Source of the DNA: Tiliqua scincoides
Taxonomy: Eukaryota; Chordata; Lepidosauria; Squamata; Scincidae
NCBI RefSeq assembly: GCF_035046505.1
Contig: NC_089823.1
Coordinates: forward strand, 36,690,388 to 36,754,387
DNA: 64,000 nucleotides
Reading direction: 5' to 3'
Made by a program: the position numbers and the translations under genes. Of the stretch, positions 13,401-24,764 are shown in pieces (position 1 is the first letter of the stretch; each line of letters opens with the position of its first letter). The notes under the pieces are model-generated. The model had not been told where the DNA came from. It made no database searches and saw nothing but the letters and a program-made list of their open reading frames with translations.

Positions 13401-16400
13401 GAAGAAACAGAAGTGAAGTGGGGGTGGAAGTACTCTGAGCAGAGGAGGAACAGGAACAAAATAGTCTGAGGGGAACTGAACAGCATGAGACCAAAACAAG
13501 ACGTGACCATGAAAAAAGCATCACATGTCTTTCATCCCATCCTGGTACTTGTAGTAATTTTAAACACCACAATTACAGAGTACAATTACAAACAATGGAA
13601 ACATTCAAAAACTTACTATGACCTTTAACTTGTGCAACAGTTTCTACAATTACAGGAAATATCTGCAACTTTGGTCCATAGCCACCCCTGCCCCAACTTC
13701 CAGGCACTTGGTAAACTATCACATCAGATAATTTTTCTAGACATTCTAATTGCTGGGGATGGGAGGGCTCAAATCATGAAAAGTTTAGGGACAGGGGGCC
13801 TGTAAGAACAAATAATACTTGTACTCACACTTGTACTAGGGACAAGTATAAGCATGCTGCTGGCAGAATGAAGATGGAAACTCACATATTGATTCAAAGT
13901 AACCGGCCAAATACTTGGCCTCTAGCCTCTCAGCTCCGAGGGCAAAGGTAGATGGAGTGCTGCATGACATAGACTAACTATTTGGCTCCTGTTCAATATA
14001 TTCAGTTCATACATTCCTGAAAGCTATCTATATAACTTCTAGCATTAAATAAGGAGAAGTTTCTATATTTACCTGTGTGAATGCTTATGTGCTCCTGAAG
14101 GCTTCGTTTTGTGACAAATGACTTATCACAGAGCTCACATTTAAACTGCTTCTGTGCCTCATGGAGTGCAAGGTGCATTTTTAAACCATGTTTGTAGGTA
14201 AACGACTTTCCACAAATCTATAAGACAAAATTGTCAGAAAGTCAGAAAAAGTTATTTTTCACAGAAATTCTTCCAAACAGACAAGAATCTACCTTGACAA
14301 TATACTTGCTGAATGTGCTTGTGCTGCATGGTAAAGATAGATCTCACACACACAATACCACATAGTAACTATTTTGTGGCAAAGGAAACTGGATTGTTCA
14401 GAAGGAGACAAACTTTGTTCTTTTAAAAACACTCCAACTAATAACAAAGACCACTTCAAAAGGTACTCCTTCTGTGAGTGCATAGTGCAATATTGCAAAT
14501 TACACTGCAAACTACTATCTTGATTGATTATCTCAAGTCATGTTCCTGCGCTTTAACACCATGGTTACAATGCCAATAGGAGTGTATCAGCAAGCCCCAT
14601 CCCTGGAGCCAACACACGTTGTAGTGCAGCCGCCATCACCACCCCAACTTTGCCTGCAGAGAGGAAGGCTGTAACTGTGAAGAGTAGGATCATGCAGTGT
14701 GTTGAAACTGGGGCTTGCCAGCTCATTTCACGTTTCATTTTATCCATGTTCAGTTTCAGAATGCCTGAACAGAGCTTTTGGATGAAGATGTTACAATTAT
14801 ACACTAGAAACAAAAAAACAGCTGCCAGCACTCTGAGGCTGCAATCCTAACCACACTTACCTGAGAGTAAGCCCAATAGAACAAAATAGGACTTACTTCT
14901 GAGTAGACCTGGTTAGGATTGTGCCCTGAGTTTGTTAACAGCATACCTGGAGGATTTTGGAAAGGGGGGGAAGTGATGAATTTGCTGGGGGAGGGAAAGA
15001 CTTTGTTTTGTGTGTATCTGCTAATTGCAAACTGATGCAAACTGAGACCCAGAGACTGTTTGGCTACAATCCTAACCTCACTTTCCTGGGAGTAAGTCCC
15101 ACTTAACACAATAAGACTTACTTCTGAGTAGATCTAGCTAAGATTGTGCCTTTTGTCTTACAACAGCAGCCAACATTTAGCAGCCAACAACAGATAACCC
15201 CTGCTAACTGGTAAGAGGCACTTTTTCAAGTGGGTGCTCCTCTTTTATTTAGCAAGGGGAGAGTAACTGGCCCACCTCACTCCAGCAGTGTCTTTTCTAG
15301 TGGCTGTCTGCTGGTGTTGCATCTTTTTAGATTGTGAGCCCTTTTGGGACATTAGTTATTCAATTTTTCTCTGTAGACTGCTTTGTGAACTTTTGTTGAA
15401 AAGCGATATATAAATACTGTTGTTAACAACAACAACAACAACAACATGGAAAGTACCCCCCCAGGAGGCAGGAAGAAAAAGGGTGATGGCTGAAGAGGAA
15501 TGTGTATTTTTATTTTTTAATCAATTTTTGGAGACAAAGTCATCAAGAGTGGCTTTTTTTCTCTTTTTTGAAGGGGAAGAAAAAAGAGAAAGGTGAGAAT
15601 CCTTGATTAAGCTGACACAGACCCCAAGCCTATGTAGGTCTACTCAGAAGTAAGTCCCATTTGAGTCAATGGGGCTTACTCCCAGGAAAGCGTGGAAAGG
15701 ATTGCAGCCACACAGAGCAAGATTACAACTCACTCCCAAAGCAGATGGGGGCTGCTCACACACATACACCCCAGCATGCAGATGCCACCCCTGTTCCCCC
15801 CAGGCAAGACGGAGGAATGCAGGCTGATGCATTGGGACACCCCCCTCCAGAGCAGACTGGGCTCCCTCCTTCCCAAGTGGAGGAAAGCGCTGCTTCCCTC
15901 CCAGTTTGAAGCCTGCCAGGAGCTTGCCCTGTGCTGATGAGATGCAGCACCTCCGCTGCTGCCCAGCCAGCCTTCTCTCCCACCTCCCCCCACCATGTTT
16001 CACACGCCCCCCCTGCCTGATGCTGCCCCACCCAACTCGTTCACAGCTGAAGAAAAGCAGCAAGTAGGGAGGTGGCAGGTGCAGCTGAGCAGAGCAGTGC
16101 GGCTACTCTACTCTACTACTGCTAAGTCCAGCTACAGCCACCTCTCTCCTGGAGATGCCTCACGATGCCCCTGGCAGCTAGCCATGCCTCCCCAGGGAGC
16201 CGGGACGCACAGACTGAATACTTCAGCCTTATACTAACAGTATACCTGAAAACACGAGGTTTGCGAACACCAAACACTGAACAAACTAGCTGCAAATAAA
16301 TCCACTATCTACACGCTAAACAAGTTACCTATCCCTGCACTGAAGTAACAGATACACTATAATATGTGCCAGTGTTAGTTCCAAACATCTAAGGTTTCAA

Positions 16401-19400
16401 ACTATCAATGGTTTAAAAAGATATGGGGGGGGGGCTTCTCCACTAGTATGGCCTGGCAACACTCATCTTTTTCTTTGTGTGTGTGTGGTGGAAAGTTCCA
16501 TAGCATTCCTGGTTTTATGCTAAAGAAAGTCAAAACCTGAGGTGCGTTACAATTTAAGACTTTTCCATTTTTTTTTACTATAGGATTGTGCACTCTGTAT
16601 ATTATAAGTGACCTAAATTGCAATTAATTTAAGCTTTAAGTCAGGGCTCTCTAAACTTTTCGGCCAAAGGGCCACATCAAATATCCAGCACAGTGTCAAG
16701 GGCCGGAAAAAAAATTAAATATAAAATTTAAATAAATACATTAGAGATGGAACTTAGATGAATGAATGAATGGGCTCAAATGTCCAAGATTTCTCCAAGC
16801 ACCAACATAGCCAAGGAAGTAAAGCACACACAAGCACAACTCTGGTTCTGTTTGGTCAACTGGGCCAGAGGCTCTCAGGGGATCAGAGGCTAGCCGTGGG
16901 CCGAATAGAGGCTCTCTGTGGCCACATCTGGGCCCCGGGCCGGGGTTTGGAGACTCCTGCTTTAAGTTAGAAGACTTTAATATGGCAACAGTTGCATTAA
17001 AAAGGTGAGGACATAATTTTACTTTTTTACCTTACATGAATGCGGCTTTACACCTGTATGCTTCAGCATATGGATTCTCAGAGAGTAGAGTTTAGGTAAA
17101 CTTCTTCCACATATATCACAGATAAACTCCCTTTTAGTTCTGCCCTTCACAGTTGTACCACTCTCTTCTATGCTAGCAGTTGCAACAGTCACTTCATTTT
17201 TTCGGGTATGACGAACTAGGTGAGCTCGCAGAGAGGCACCGTACTGGAACTCTTTTTTGCATAGCTAAGAAAGCAACAACATCAGTTATTTTTCACAGAA
17301 AATTAAACTGCAATCTCAGTAAAGTCCAGCATGCATGCTAATTCTGTGTATGCAAGATTAAACATAAGAACGTAAGAACAGCCCCACTGGATCAGGCCAT
17401 AGGCCCATCTAGTCCAGCTTCCTGTATCTCACAGCGGCCCACCAAATGCCCCAGGGAGCACACCAGATAACAAGAGACCTCATCCTGGTGCCCTCCCCTG
17501 CATCTGGCATTCTGACATAACCCACTTCTAAAATCAGGTGGTTGCGCATACACATCATGGCTTGTACCCCATAATGGATTTTTCCTCCAGAAACTTGTCC
17601 AATCCCCTTTTAAAGGCGTCTAGGCTAGATTCTATAACTCCCCCACACACCTGATAGGTCAATGATTTCCTAACTTTTCAGCACCACAACTTACATTGTC
17701 CTCCACAGTGGGTTGCGACACAATGCTCCTGGAAGTGCCAGGCTACCCCCTTGGGAGGGCCTGGAGGCCTTTTCTGGGCTGTGCCAGGCCAGTGACTCAC
17801 TCGAATGCCCTCCATGGACCACAGGATGGCCCACAGAAGTAACTTCTGATCAAACCAGAAGTTGCACCTGAAAACCAAAGTTTCTGAATGCTTCTGTAGG
17901 CCATTCTGAGGCACATGAAAGCCAACAGAGTGGGTCACTGGATTGGCATGACATGGAAGAGGCCTCCAGGCCCTCTCAATGCTTCTGGAATGGCTCCAAT
18001 TTGGAGATGACTGAAGGCAAGGGTGGGCAGAAGGGTCCACCCCTAGACCACTGCACATGGGCTCGCAACCCACCAGTGGGTTGCAAGCCACAGTTTGGGA
18101 AACCCTATGATAGGTAAATGATATGTGTGAATAACTATAACTCGCAGGTCTGTGAAGCCTGGAATTCCAAAGGTCTGTCCCAATTCAGACCAGCCTAAAG
18201 CCAGTTTACACACATTTTCAGTTGACAGAATTGAGAATCACTACCATGTATTTAATTCATCAAGATTTTGGGAACGATGCAAATATAAAAACTGTACATT
18301 TGAAAGATTGAAACATATGGAAGAGTTGCCAGTAGCTTAATTTGAAATTTCTTTGGAGAAGATTGAGATATTAGATTACTAGGAAAAAGAACAGCATCAA
18401 AAGGCTCCTAGAAAGGATGGCAACATGTCAAGACAGAGCTTCAAGAGACCAAAGCAGATGGTACACAATGCAACACAAAGAATAAATGGATTGACAAGAG
18501 CAATACAGAAAGAAATGTATCATGAAGGAAGCACTTCAAGATAAACTTACTGGGCATTTATAATTCTTTGTCCTTTCATGCTTCAATGTATGCATTATAA
18601 GAGCATAGCGCCTCTGAAAAACCATTCCACATTCACTGCATTTGTGCTGATCTTCAGCTTCATTGGGCTCTGTAGACTCTCTCTTGGGTTGTTTCATCTT
18701 CTTGCCTCTTTGCACCAGCTTCATGGCAACCTGATTAAAAAGTGAAGAATTTAGTCACTGGCTAAAATACTGCGTTATGGACATCTAACAGCACAAACAC
18801 CACAAGCAAAAACAAATAATGTGCATTACTCATGATGAAATTTAAGATTGTGAAAAATATTTACAAACTGCTATTCCACAACAAAGTTCACAGAGTGGTT
18901 CACACAGCAAAGTAAATCTGTACAAAATATGCTTAGCGACTCAACCTTAAAAGCTTTGATGGGGTACTTTCTAAACTGTACAATCAAAAGGACAGAAGGG
19001 AACTATGCTTGATCTTCTTCTCAAAATCCATCTGCTCAAATTCATTTGGAATTTTATCACATTTTAGGGAGTACAAGTCGACAGTTATGGATTACAAACA
19101 ACTCAAACCTCATTAATTTTTCTGCAGATACAACACAAATTAAGATTCTGAACCAACATACCTGCTGGATGGCTGATTTAGGAGTTGGCTTTCTGTTCTG
19201 TAGTTTCTTTTCAGTACCCTTGTGTAATCTGATATAGCCACCCTCAGTAACAGAACGCTGACGAAGCTTGCTTTTGTAAGTGTCTTCTTGACTAGAAACA
19301 GAGGTCTCAGACTGTGGCAGTGGAATGATCTGTGTTTTACATGGTCTACCGCGTTTGCGCTTAAGTCCTTCCTGGGAATCTTCAGCAGCAGTTTCTGTAT

Positions 19401-22400
19401 TTGCTTCAGTGGTCGCATCTGCTTCACTATTTACGTTCTGATCATTATCATTTTCTGCTGGTGCAGTGGTAACTACTTGTTCTGCTGCTGGAGGCTCAGC
19501 CTGAGCTTCCAATATTGTCTGATTTGTGATGCATTCCATTACTTGGGCTTTCATTTCATTTGCAGGTGTTTCTACATCTGCAGAATGCACCGGAGACTTT
19601 GGAGGATTGTCTACAAGAGGTTCTGTAACAGTTTCCAATGCAGCCTCTAGTGCAGTTGCCTCTTCCATTTCAGTACTTGAACAGGCTCCATTTACAGTTG
19701 CTACTGCATCTTCTGTAGGAAAAGACTGCTCAGACCTATCTGTGGGGTTTTCCTCACTTTCATTATGTTCTAAAAGATTCTGAGCCACCTCTACTATCTG
19801 AACATCTCCTTTTTGGTACACTGTGATCTGTTTATCTTCCATTTGTTTGTGCACACTTTCACAGATTTCCAGGACTTCTGTCATGAGGAGATGTTGAGCC
19901 AGCTCAGCTACAGCTGCCATGTTACAGAAATCAAAGGTCAGCTCTGAAGTATAAGCAAATTCCAGTAAAGGGAGAAAACTGGCCTTGCGAAAGCCTGTAC
20001 CAAATAAGAGAAAATGTCAGACTTTTTATCAAGAATCCCAAAATTTATTAAAAATAAACAAATGTTTTTATTAGCAGTTTAGTCACTCACTGCCAGACTC
20101 TATAATCACAGCTTCAAAGCATATGCACCAAGTACTGAGTGTGTTCCTACAAACCATACAAGTTCTGCCAGAACAAACATGGCTTTGAGGATGGCTGGAG
20201 ACTTAGAGGTGCAGCTGAAGACACTAGAAGTCAAATACTGTGCAGCAGTGGCAGCAGCAGATCCATAGGTGTAGGCACAGAAACAAGATCAGACAAAAGC
20301 AAAAGCTCTCGAAAGTAATGACTGCCTGATTTGACCTCTGATGAAAAGGAAACCCCTCCACTGGGAGGGGAGCAGAGAAGGTAGTTCCACGTGTTGTACC
20401 TTTTGCTTCTTAATTATATTTGAAAAGAATATGAAATTCTATTCTTTATGGACTAGTTTGACTGGTTATTTGCTCAGAATATGCTACAGCATTAGAGCTG
20501 CAGGAGCTGCCATGTTCTCACCACGCCCACTTTAGAGTGGCAAGACCACTTAAAGTGTCAGTAAGGAACCAAGTCTGATTTGGATCTACTCTGGTAAACC
20601 GCAGAGAACATCCCTCCCACTGTGATACCATGAGATTTCCATGTGAACAAAGAAAGTATGCAACACTACAGTGTGAACTACGAACACGAATACAATATTA
20701 ATTAGTTTCAAGAATACAATTTCCTCCTATTAAGGGTGAAAACAGTTGGGGAAATTTGTACAATTAAAGCAGCTGCCTCCTTTAAACCCAGTCAATTAAG
20801 TGATTTAAGCAGAATACACAAGAAAGAAAATGAAATTAAGTACCCAAACCTCCCAAATTCAGAGGAAAAAAACACTACAGATTTTCAAAAAACAGTAGTA
20901 GGTTATCTACCTTTAATATCTGATAAATTAATCTTTGAACATCCTACACACTTAGTAAACATTTTCTATACAGTTACCACAATTTACCTGAAAGATCCAC
21001 TACAGCTTCATGACTGGAAACAGCTCCCTTTTCAATAAAGAGTTCTCTGAAGTATTCACTGTTGGCTGCCAAAACAGATTTATGTGCTTTGTACACTTCT
21101 TCTTCAATAAGCAAAGTAACATCACAGAATTGACTGGAATGTCGCTGCTGATTCAGTTGGTTTAAGACAGACTGAGAATGCTTTGATGAAATCTGTTTCA
21201 CAAGGCCTTTACTATCAACCTAGCATCCAAAAATGCAACAAGCCAAGGGTTACATCTAAATAAGCTTAGAGGCACATCTTATCCTACAGTTCTCATGCTT
21301 AATAGCAACAGAAGACACAAATGTAAAACAAACCCTCAGTACCAGAGCACAATGCTACTTACAAATACAAGCTCATGCTTGGCAATTGGCTTCTTCTTCA
21401 CAGGTTTTGGTGATGCTGTTGGGAGTGATGCTGAGTTACTTAATTCATCATCTGTTTCATTACTATCTTCATGAGATATTGTGTCTAATCCTAACTCTTC
21501 CAGCATTTCAGAAGGATCTGACAAGGATCTGGAACGGTCTAATTTTTCCTGGCATTTGCCACACTCTTTAATGTAATCTTTAACTTGCTTTAGAATGCCT
21601 AAAGAAAGATATAAAAGCAAACGCTGAGTTCATTGCTGCATTTGTGCAAGAAAGGATGTATTTTCTCTGTATTTTCTCTTTCAGGTACTAATGGGCAATT
21701 ATTCAAGAAAATGATATAATGTTTAGATAATCTCCATACAATTTCAAATGAAAAGCAAAAACAAGATACACAGAAAATTCACCTTCTCCTTATATGACTT
21801 AGGCTGCAATCCCATCCAACTTTCCAACACTGATGCAGCTGCAATGCAGCCCCGAGGTAAGAGAACAGATGTTCCCGAACCTTGAGGAGGCCTCCATGAC
21901 TGCTGCCCCACCACAGGATGCAGTGCACACCCTGTTGGCACACCTGTATCAGCTCTGGAAAGTTGGATATGGCAGGGCCTTCAACTGTAATCCTACACAC
22001 ATTTATCTGTGAACAGGTCCCATTAAATGCAGTAGAATATATGGCAATGAAAACATACTTAGGATTGCACAGTTAACGGATGTCAGGATTCCATATGTTA
22101 ATTCAGGGCATTTGATTCTGCAGGTTACACAGAAACTATGCAGGATACATCCTGACCTAAGCCGACTGTTGCAATATGTATCAAAATAACTTCACCCTCT
22201 GAACACCTCAAACGTTATGCAAATTCTAAATATATTTATTTACTGCTTCCCAACAACAACAAAAAGTTCTCAAAGCAGGTTACGCATCAAAGAAACAAAA
22301 CACTGAAACAATTAAGAAACACAACAATATAAGAAAAATGATGTTTTGCATTTATTCTGATGCGCTAACATAGTGTTCTTCAACCTTGGAGTCAGGGCTC

Positions 22401-24190
22401 CAATGGGGTCATGAAGCCTCAGTTGTGGGATCACAGCAACTTTCAGGAATGTAAAAGACTGAAGACCACTGGACTAGAGAGCCACCAGATAAAGTGGGAG
22501 GCATGTGGTACAACCCTTCAGGTATCAGGAGATTGTGTCCCAGTCCTGCTCAGGTTCTTAGCAATTGTGCTAAAATAGCTTTCACTAGTGCCAGGCTTCA
22601 TGGCAACTTTTTTCTGCACTCTCTAATAGGAAAATTTGGTTATTGAGAACAGCAAGGGGAGGGTAGTGGTGGAAGTGGATGGATAGGGTCCTAGAAGGGG
22701 GATGGGATTGTTTGTGGGCTCTCCAGTCTCCTACTTTATTTATATATTGGGATCATGACACAAAAAGACACCTAAAGTGTCCCCATTGATCTTGAAAACT
22801 TAAGCTAAAACCAGTTGAGAATATTGAAAGTGGTCTTCAGAAAGAATGAACAAAGTCTGGAGACGCAGCCCAATCCTTAGGGTAGCAGATGGCCACTAGA
22901 CAGACCTGTCACTACCACCCTGAGACTGATTTCAGGGCTGTGTGAGGGTCTCAGGCAACGCCCACTTGCTTGAGCCTCGTTTCCAGTGGGCATTTCTGAG
23001 CTTGCCTGAGAGCTGCTCTCAGGAAGTTCAGCCCAGGACACCAGTGCCAGCCAGGCCCCTTGCAGGGCTTTTGGGAGGCTGATGGACAGCAGCATCATAA
23101 AAATATAAGAAGAGTTCTGCTGCATCAGGTCAAAGGCCCATCTCATCCAGCTTCTTTTATTGCCCAGTGGCCCACCTCGGGAAGTATAGTGATGCCTCGC
23201 AAGATGAATGCCTCGCACAACGTAAAACTCGCAAGACGAAAGCGTTTTGTGATTTTTTGGTGACTCGCAAGATGAATTTTTCTATGGCTGTGCTTCGCAA
23301 GACGAATTTTTTTCCTTTTTTTTTGTTTTAAATCGCGATTCGCAAGACGAAAATTTCACAATACGAAACGACTCGCGGAACGAATTAATTTCGTCTTGCG
23401 AGGCGCCACTGTACACAAGACAATAAAAGACCTGCATCTTAGTTTCACTCTGTAGCATCTAGCATTCTGAGGCTAAAACCAGGAGGTTGCACATATACAT
23501 CATGGCTTGTAACCTGTGATGGTCTTTTCCTCCAGAACTCTGTCCAGTCCCCTTTCAAAGGCACCCAGGCCAGGTGCCTTCCTGCATCCTCTGGCAAGGA
23601 GTCCCATAGACTTGTAATCCACAATGGCCTCTTCCTCCATGACTCTGCCCAGTCCCTTTCAAAGGGATCCAGGCCAGGCGCCTCCCGCATCCTGTGGCAG
23701 GGAGTTCCACAGACCAACGGGCAAGGAAACACTTCCTTTCACCTGCCCTCACTCTCCCAACGCTCACTTTCAGGGGCCGCCCCCTGGTCGTAAAGGCCCT
23801 CCCCTCTGCTCTGCGCCCACCCGCGGGCGGCTCTTCCCCAGACCGAGTGCCGGGGCGGCGCTCTCCAGAGGCGGGCTCACCTCGCCACCAGTAGCGGCGC
23901 GAGAGGCGCTGCCAGGTCTGCAGGCGGTTGCGGTGCGCGCCGTCAGGTTCCAGGTGGGCGGCGCGGATGAGGCGGGCGCGGCGCTCGGCCTGCAGCACCA
24001 CCTCGAGCTCGGCGAAGCGCTGCTGGTCGCGTTGCCGGCGCTGGTAGTAGAGGGTGCCCTCGCGCACCACGTAGCAGGCGGCCGCCTTGCGGATCTTGCG
24101 CTTGGCGTTGCCCTCCGTGCCTGGCGCGTACGGCTCGCGCTCGTTGGTCAGGTAGCGCAGGATGGCCAGGTAGCTCTCCTCGCTCGACAT
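7436..24190 (-). CDS. ZBTB11: ZBTB11, BTB and C2H2 zinc-finger transcription factor
   Basis: Eleven coding exons in transcript order: 24190-23881, 21598-21363, 21219-20988, 19994-19162, 18730-18551, 17264-17031, 14217-14073, 12440-12323, 10851-10693, 8720-8545, 7947-7436. All borders are GT/AG and phases join without a break, giving 1044 aa (human protein about 1053). Residues H79, H86, C116 and C119 form the integrase-like HHCC motif. A BTB fold covers about 200-300. An acidic linker follows, with an AT-hook-like KRKRGRPCK near 471. Twelve C2H2 fingers start in exon 5 (CSECGMVF) and end in exon 11 (CPVCNEAY), several split by introns. The C-terminal tail keeps the family's VNYVLAQQQGQK. This is a nuclear DNA-binding regulator; human ZBTB11 is linked to housekeeping and mitochondrial gene control. 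The start is the ATG inside the CpG island, beginning MSSEES as in mammals. Confidence 0.97.
7948..8544 (-). other. ZBTB11: ZBTB11 intron 10
   Basis: 597-bp intron between the exons carrying fingers 11 and 12. Nothing else recognised in it. Confidence 0.8.
8895..9336. mobile_element. non-autonomous hAT element, 8-bp TSD tagtagat
   Basis: Ends are CAGGGGTGCCCAAACC on the left and TTTGGACACCCCTG on the right. It is flanked by tagtagat at 8887-8894 and 9337-9344. The same family recurs at 29906 and, more diverged, at 16642 and 37632. It has no transposase and lies in ZBTB11 intron 9. Confidence 0.9.
9632..9985 (+). repeat. interspersed repeat of the 'agaacataag' family
   Basis: Diverged copy within ZBTB11 intron 9. 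Recognisable blocks are 'aaggtccatctag', 'cagtggcccacctggg' and, at the far end, 'tccttggttctagtgttg'. Confidence 0.6.
9986..10692 (-). other. ZBTB11: rest of ZBTB11 intron 9
   Basis: No gene. The stretch 10140-10330 has features of a decayed mariner-like element ('cataacttggatgtctgtaa'), but I could not find paired ends. Confidence 0.4.
10852..12322 (-). other. ZBTB11: ZBTB11 intron 8
   Basis: 1471-bp intron with a C-run near 11057. No assignable repeat or RNA gene was found. Confidence 0.6.
12595..12800 (+). repeat. tRNA-derived SINE-like fragment
   Basis: The block 'gcatgcagagaatcc' followed by 'agttcaatcctgggcatc' resembles the A/B-box region of squamate tRNA-related SINEs; the B box is approximated by GTTCAATCC. 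It is too diverged to fold as a functional tRNA. Located in ZBTB11 intron 7. Confidence 0.5.
12801..14072 (-). other. ZBTB11: rest of ZBTB11 intron 7
   Basis: A purine-rich plus strand (12835-13330) contains a G-run near 13010. An inverted L2-type 3' end fragment lies at 13347-13400 ('tatttatataccgcttttc'). Otherwise nothing assignable; long minus-strand frames here reflect base composition. Confidence 0.5.
13347..13400 (-). repeat. L2-type LINE/SINE 3' end, inverted fragment
   Basis: Reverse complement carries gaaaagcggtatataaat followed by an ATA-rich tail, the shared 3' end of the repeat also present at 15196, 32123 and 44354. Confidence 0.7.
14838..14926. repeat. quasi-palindromic 'ctcagaagtaagtccc' repeat
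   Basis: About 85 bp with partially complementary ends ('gcaatcctaacc' and 'ggttaggattg') and a central agtaagccc...ggacttact inverted pair. The same unit is repeated throughout the window. Confidence 0.75.
15062..15153. repeat. quasi-palindromic 'ctcagaagtaagtccc' repeat
   Basis: Second copy in ZBTB11 intron 6, same layout as 14838-14926. Confidence 0.75.
15196..15445 (+). repeat. L2-tail SINE / LINE 3' end
   Basis: Near full-length copy: a 'ctgctaactgg' head, a 'ggctgtctgctggtgtt' middle and the 3' block 'gtgagcccttttgggac'. It ends at 'gatatataaatactgttgt' plus an (AAC)n tail. Related copies lie at 32123 and 44354. Confidence 0.75.
15446..16641. other. GC-richer block in ZBTB11 intron 6
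   Basis: Contains a further quasi-palindromic repeat at about 15625-15712. A GC-rich stretch follows at 15720-16220 with overlapping open frames on both strands and no recognisable domain. The frames look compositional. It may be internal sequence of an unrecognised DNA transposon. The rest is AT-rich with a G-run at 16424. Confidence 0.4.
16642..16959. mobile_element. non-autonomous hAT element, 8-bp TSD ctttaagt
   Basis: Ends CAGGGCTCTCTAAAC and GTTTGGAGACTCCTG, flanked by ctttaagt at 16634-16641 and 16960-16967. Lies 71 bp from the end of ZBTB11 exon 6. Confidence 0.9.
17362..17651 (+). repeat. interspersed repeat of the 'agaacataag' family
   Basis: Good copy with 'ccactggatcaggccatagg', 'cttcctgtatctcacagc' and 'tccaatccccttttaaagg'. 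Located in ZBTB11 intron 5; a hAT element follows immediately. Confidence 0.8.
17660..18107. mobile_element. non-autonomous hAT element, 8-bp TSD tgataggt
   Basis: 448 bp with ends CAATGATTTCCTAAC and GTTTGGGAAACCCTA, decayed from a CAGTGGTTCCCAAAC type. It is flanked by tgataggt at 17652-17659 and 18108-18115. The inner ends carry 'gtgggttgc' inverted pairs. Confidence 0.85.
18116..18550 (-). other. ZBTB11: end of ZBTB11 intron 5
   Basis: No recognisable gene or repeat. Confidence 0.6.
18731..19161 (-). other. ZBTB11: ZBTB11 intron 4
   Basis: 431-bp intron, no repeat recognised. Confidence 0.7.
19995..20987 (-). other. ZBTB11: ZBTB11 intron 3
   Basis: 993-bp intron without an assignable repeat. 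Confidence 0.7.
21802..21975. repeat. TIR repeat ('caatcctatccaactttcc' MITE)
   Basis: Ends 'gcaatcccatccaactttcc' and 'ggaaagttggatatggcagg' are imperfect inverted repeats. The interior shares 'gggaacaaatgttccc'-type and 'gccccaccacagg' blocks with copies at 25826, 33233 and 63716. Located in ZBTB11 intron 1. Confidence 0.7.
22230..22285 (-). repeat. L2-type 3' end fragment, inverted
   Basis: Diverged reverse-complement tail ('tatttatttactgcttccc', then 'aaaaagttctcaaagc'). Confidence 0.5.
22371..22471. mobile_element. short hAT-like element
   Basis: Left end AGTGTTCTTCAACCTTG pairs with the right end GAAGACCACTG. I see no convincing 8-bp duplication, so the call is weaker than for the other hAT copies. 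Confidence 0.5.
22472..23095 (-). other. ZBTB11: rest of ZBTB11 intron 1
   Basis: No supported gene or named repeat. Confidence 0.5.
23096..23780 (+). repeat. 'agaacataag' family repeat, interrupted by a MITE
   Basis: A copy split by the MITE at 23187-23411. Its tail is tandemly duplicated: about 23507-23607 and 23608-23715 both read 'cttcctcca...ctctg', then 'caaagg' and 'ggcaaggag' or 'ggcagggag'. The right end abuts the CpG island, about 100 bp from ZBTB11 exon 1. Confidence 0.8.
23187..23411. mobile_element. 225-bp MITE with 'gcctcgcaagacgaa' ends, TA duplication
   Basis: Left end TAGTGATGCCTCGCAAGATG and right-end reverse complement CAGTGGCGCCTCGCAAGACG, flanked by TA at 23185-23186 and 23412-23413. 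Multiple 'tcgcaagacgaa' motifs occur in the interior. It is a Tigger/mariner-type insertion into the older repeat. Confidence 0.85.
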
Positions 24191-24640
24191 GGCCCCAGCC
24201 GCCCACCCCCCGGAGGGCGCAGCGACGGCCGCGGAGGGCGCCTGCGGCCCTCACGGGCGAAGCGCCCGAGGGGGCGGGGGAAGGAGGGGGGTCCGGGCGC
24301 CGGCCCCAGGGGGTGGAACTGCAGTTTCGCGGTCCGCGGCGGCGGGTGGGAGGAAGAAGCTCGGGCAGCGGGCTCGACGGAAAGACAAAATGGCTGCTGC
24401 ACAAGCGGAAGTGACGTCGGCGAAGGGGTAGCCTGGCCGCCAGTGCAGGGGGAAGTGGGGGGTGTGGAACGGCACCGCCATGTTGGAACGGGGCAAAGGC
24501 GTCGCGCCCGCGCTGGGCGTGCATGCGCAGGAAGCTGGAGCAGGTTGAAGGCTCAAGCGCCATCTTTGAAGCGGGCGCAATCCCTTCATGCACCCGGCGC
24601 AGCGTGCAGCTGGGGGGCTCCGAGGCTACCGCTTGAGCCG
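23780..24640. promoter_or_regulatory. ZBTB11: ZBTB11 CpG-island promoter
   Basis: A dense CpG block covers coding exon 1 and the upstream region. Upstream of the ATG are an ETS-CRE composite at 24405-24419 (GCGGAAGTGACGTCG) and a YY1-like CAAAATGGCTGC at 24386-24397. A second YY1-like site (reverse AAAGATGGCG) lies near 24560. Transcription probably starts around 24.2-24.5 kb on the minus strand, but no TATA box or exact start can be fixed. Confidence 0.7.
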
Positions 24641-24764
24641 AGACATCATCAGCGCCTCTGAAACAAGCAGAAAAATACAGGGTAAAAATACATACTTTTT
24701 CCAGAAATGACCAAAAAATTGACTCTCAACAAAGTTTACACCAAGTGATCACGGGGGGAATCAG

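Noticed and set aside
15644-16237. Cluster of 80-140-aa frames on both strands
   Set aside because: GC-rich block in ZBTB11 intron 6 with frames open on both strands and no domain. Likely compositional or transposon-derived.
23624-24661. 345-aa open frame on the plus strand across the ZBTB11 CpG island
   Set aside because: It lies opposite ZBTB11 exon 1, is rich in Gly/Arg/Ala/Pro as expected for GC-rich DNA, and shows no domain. It is a compositional shadow; an antisense non-coding transcript is possible but unsupported.
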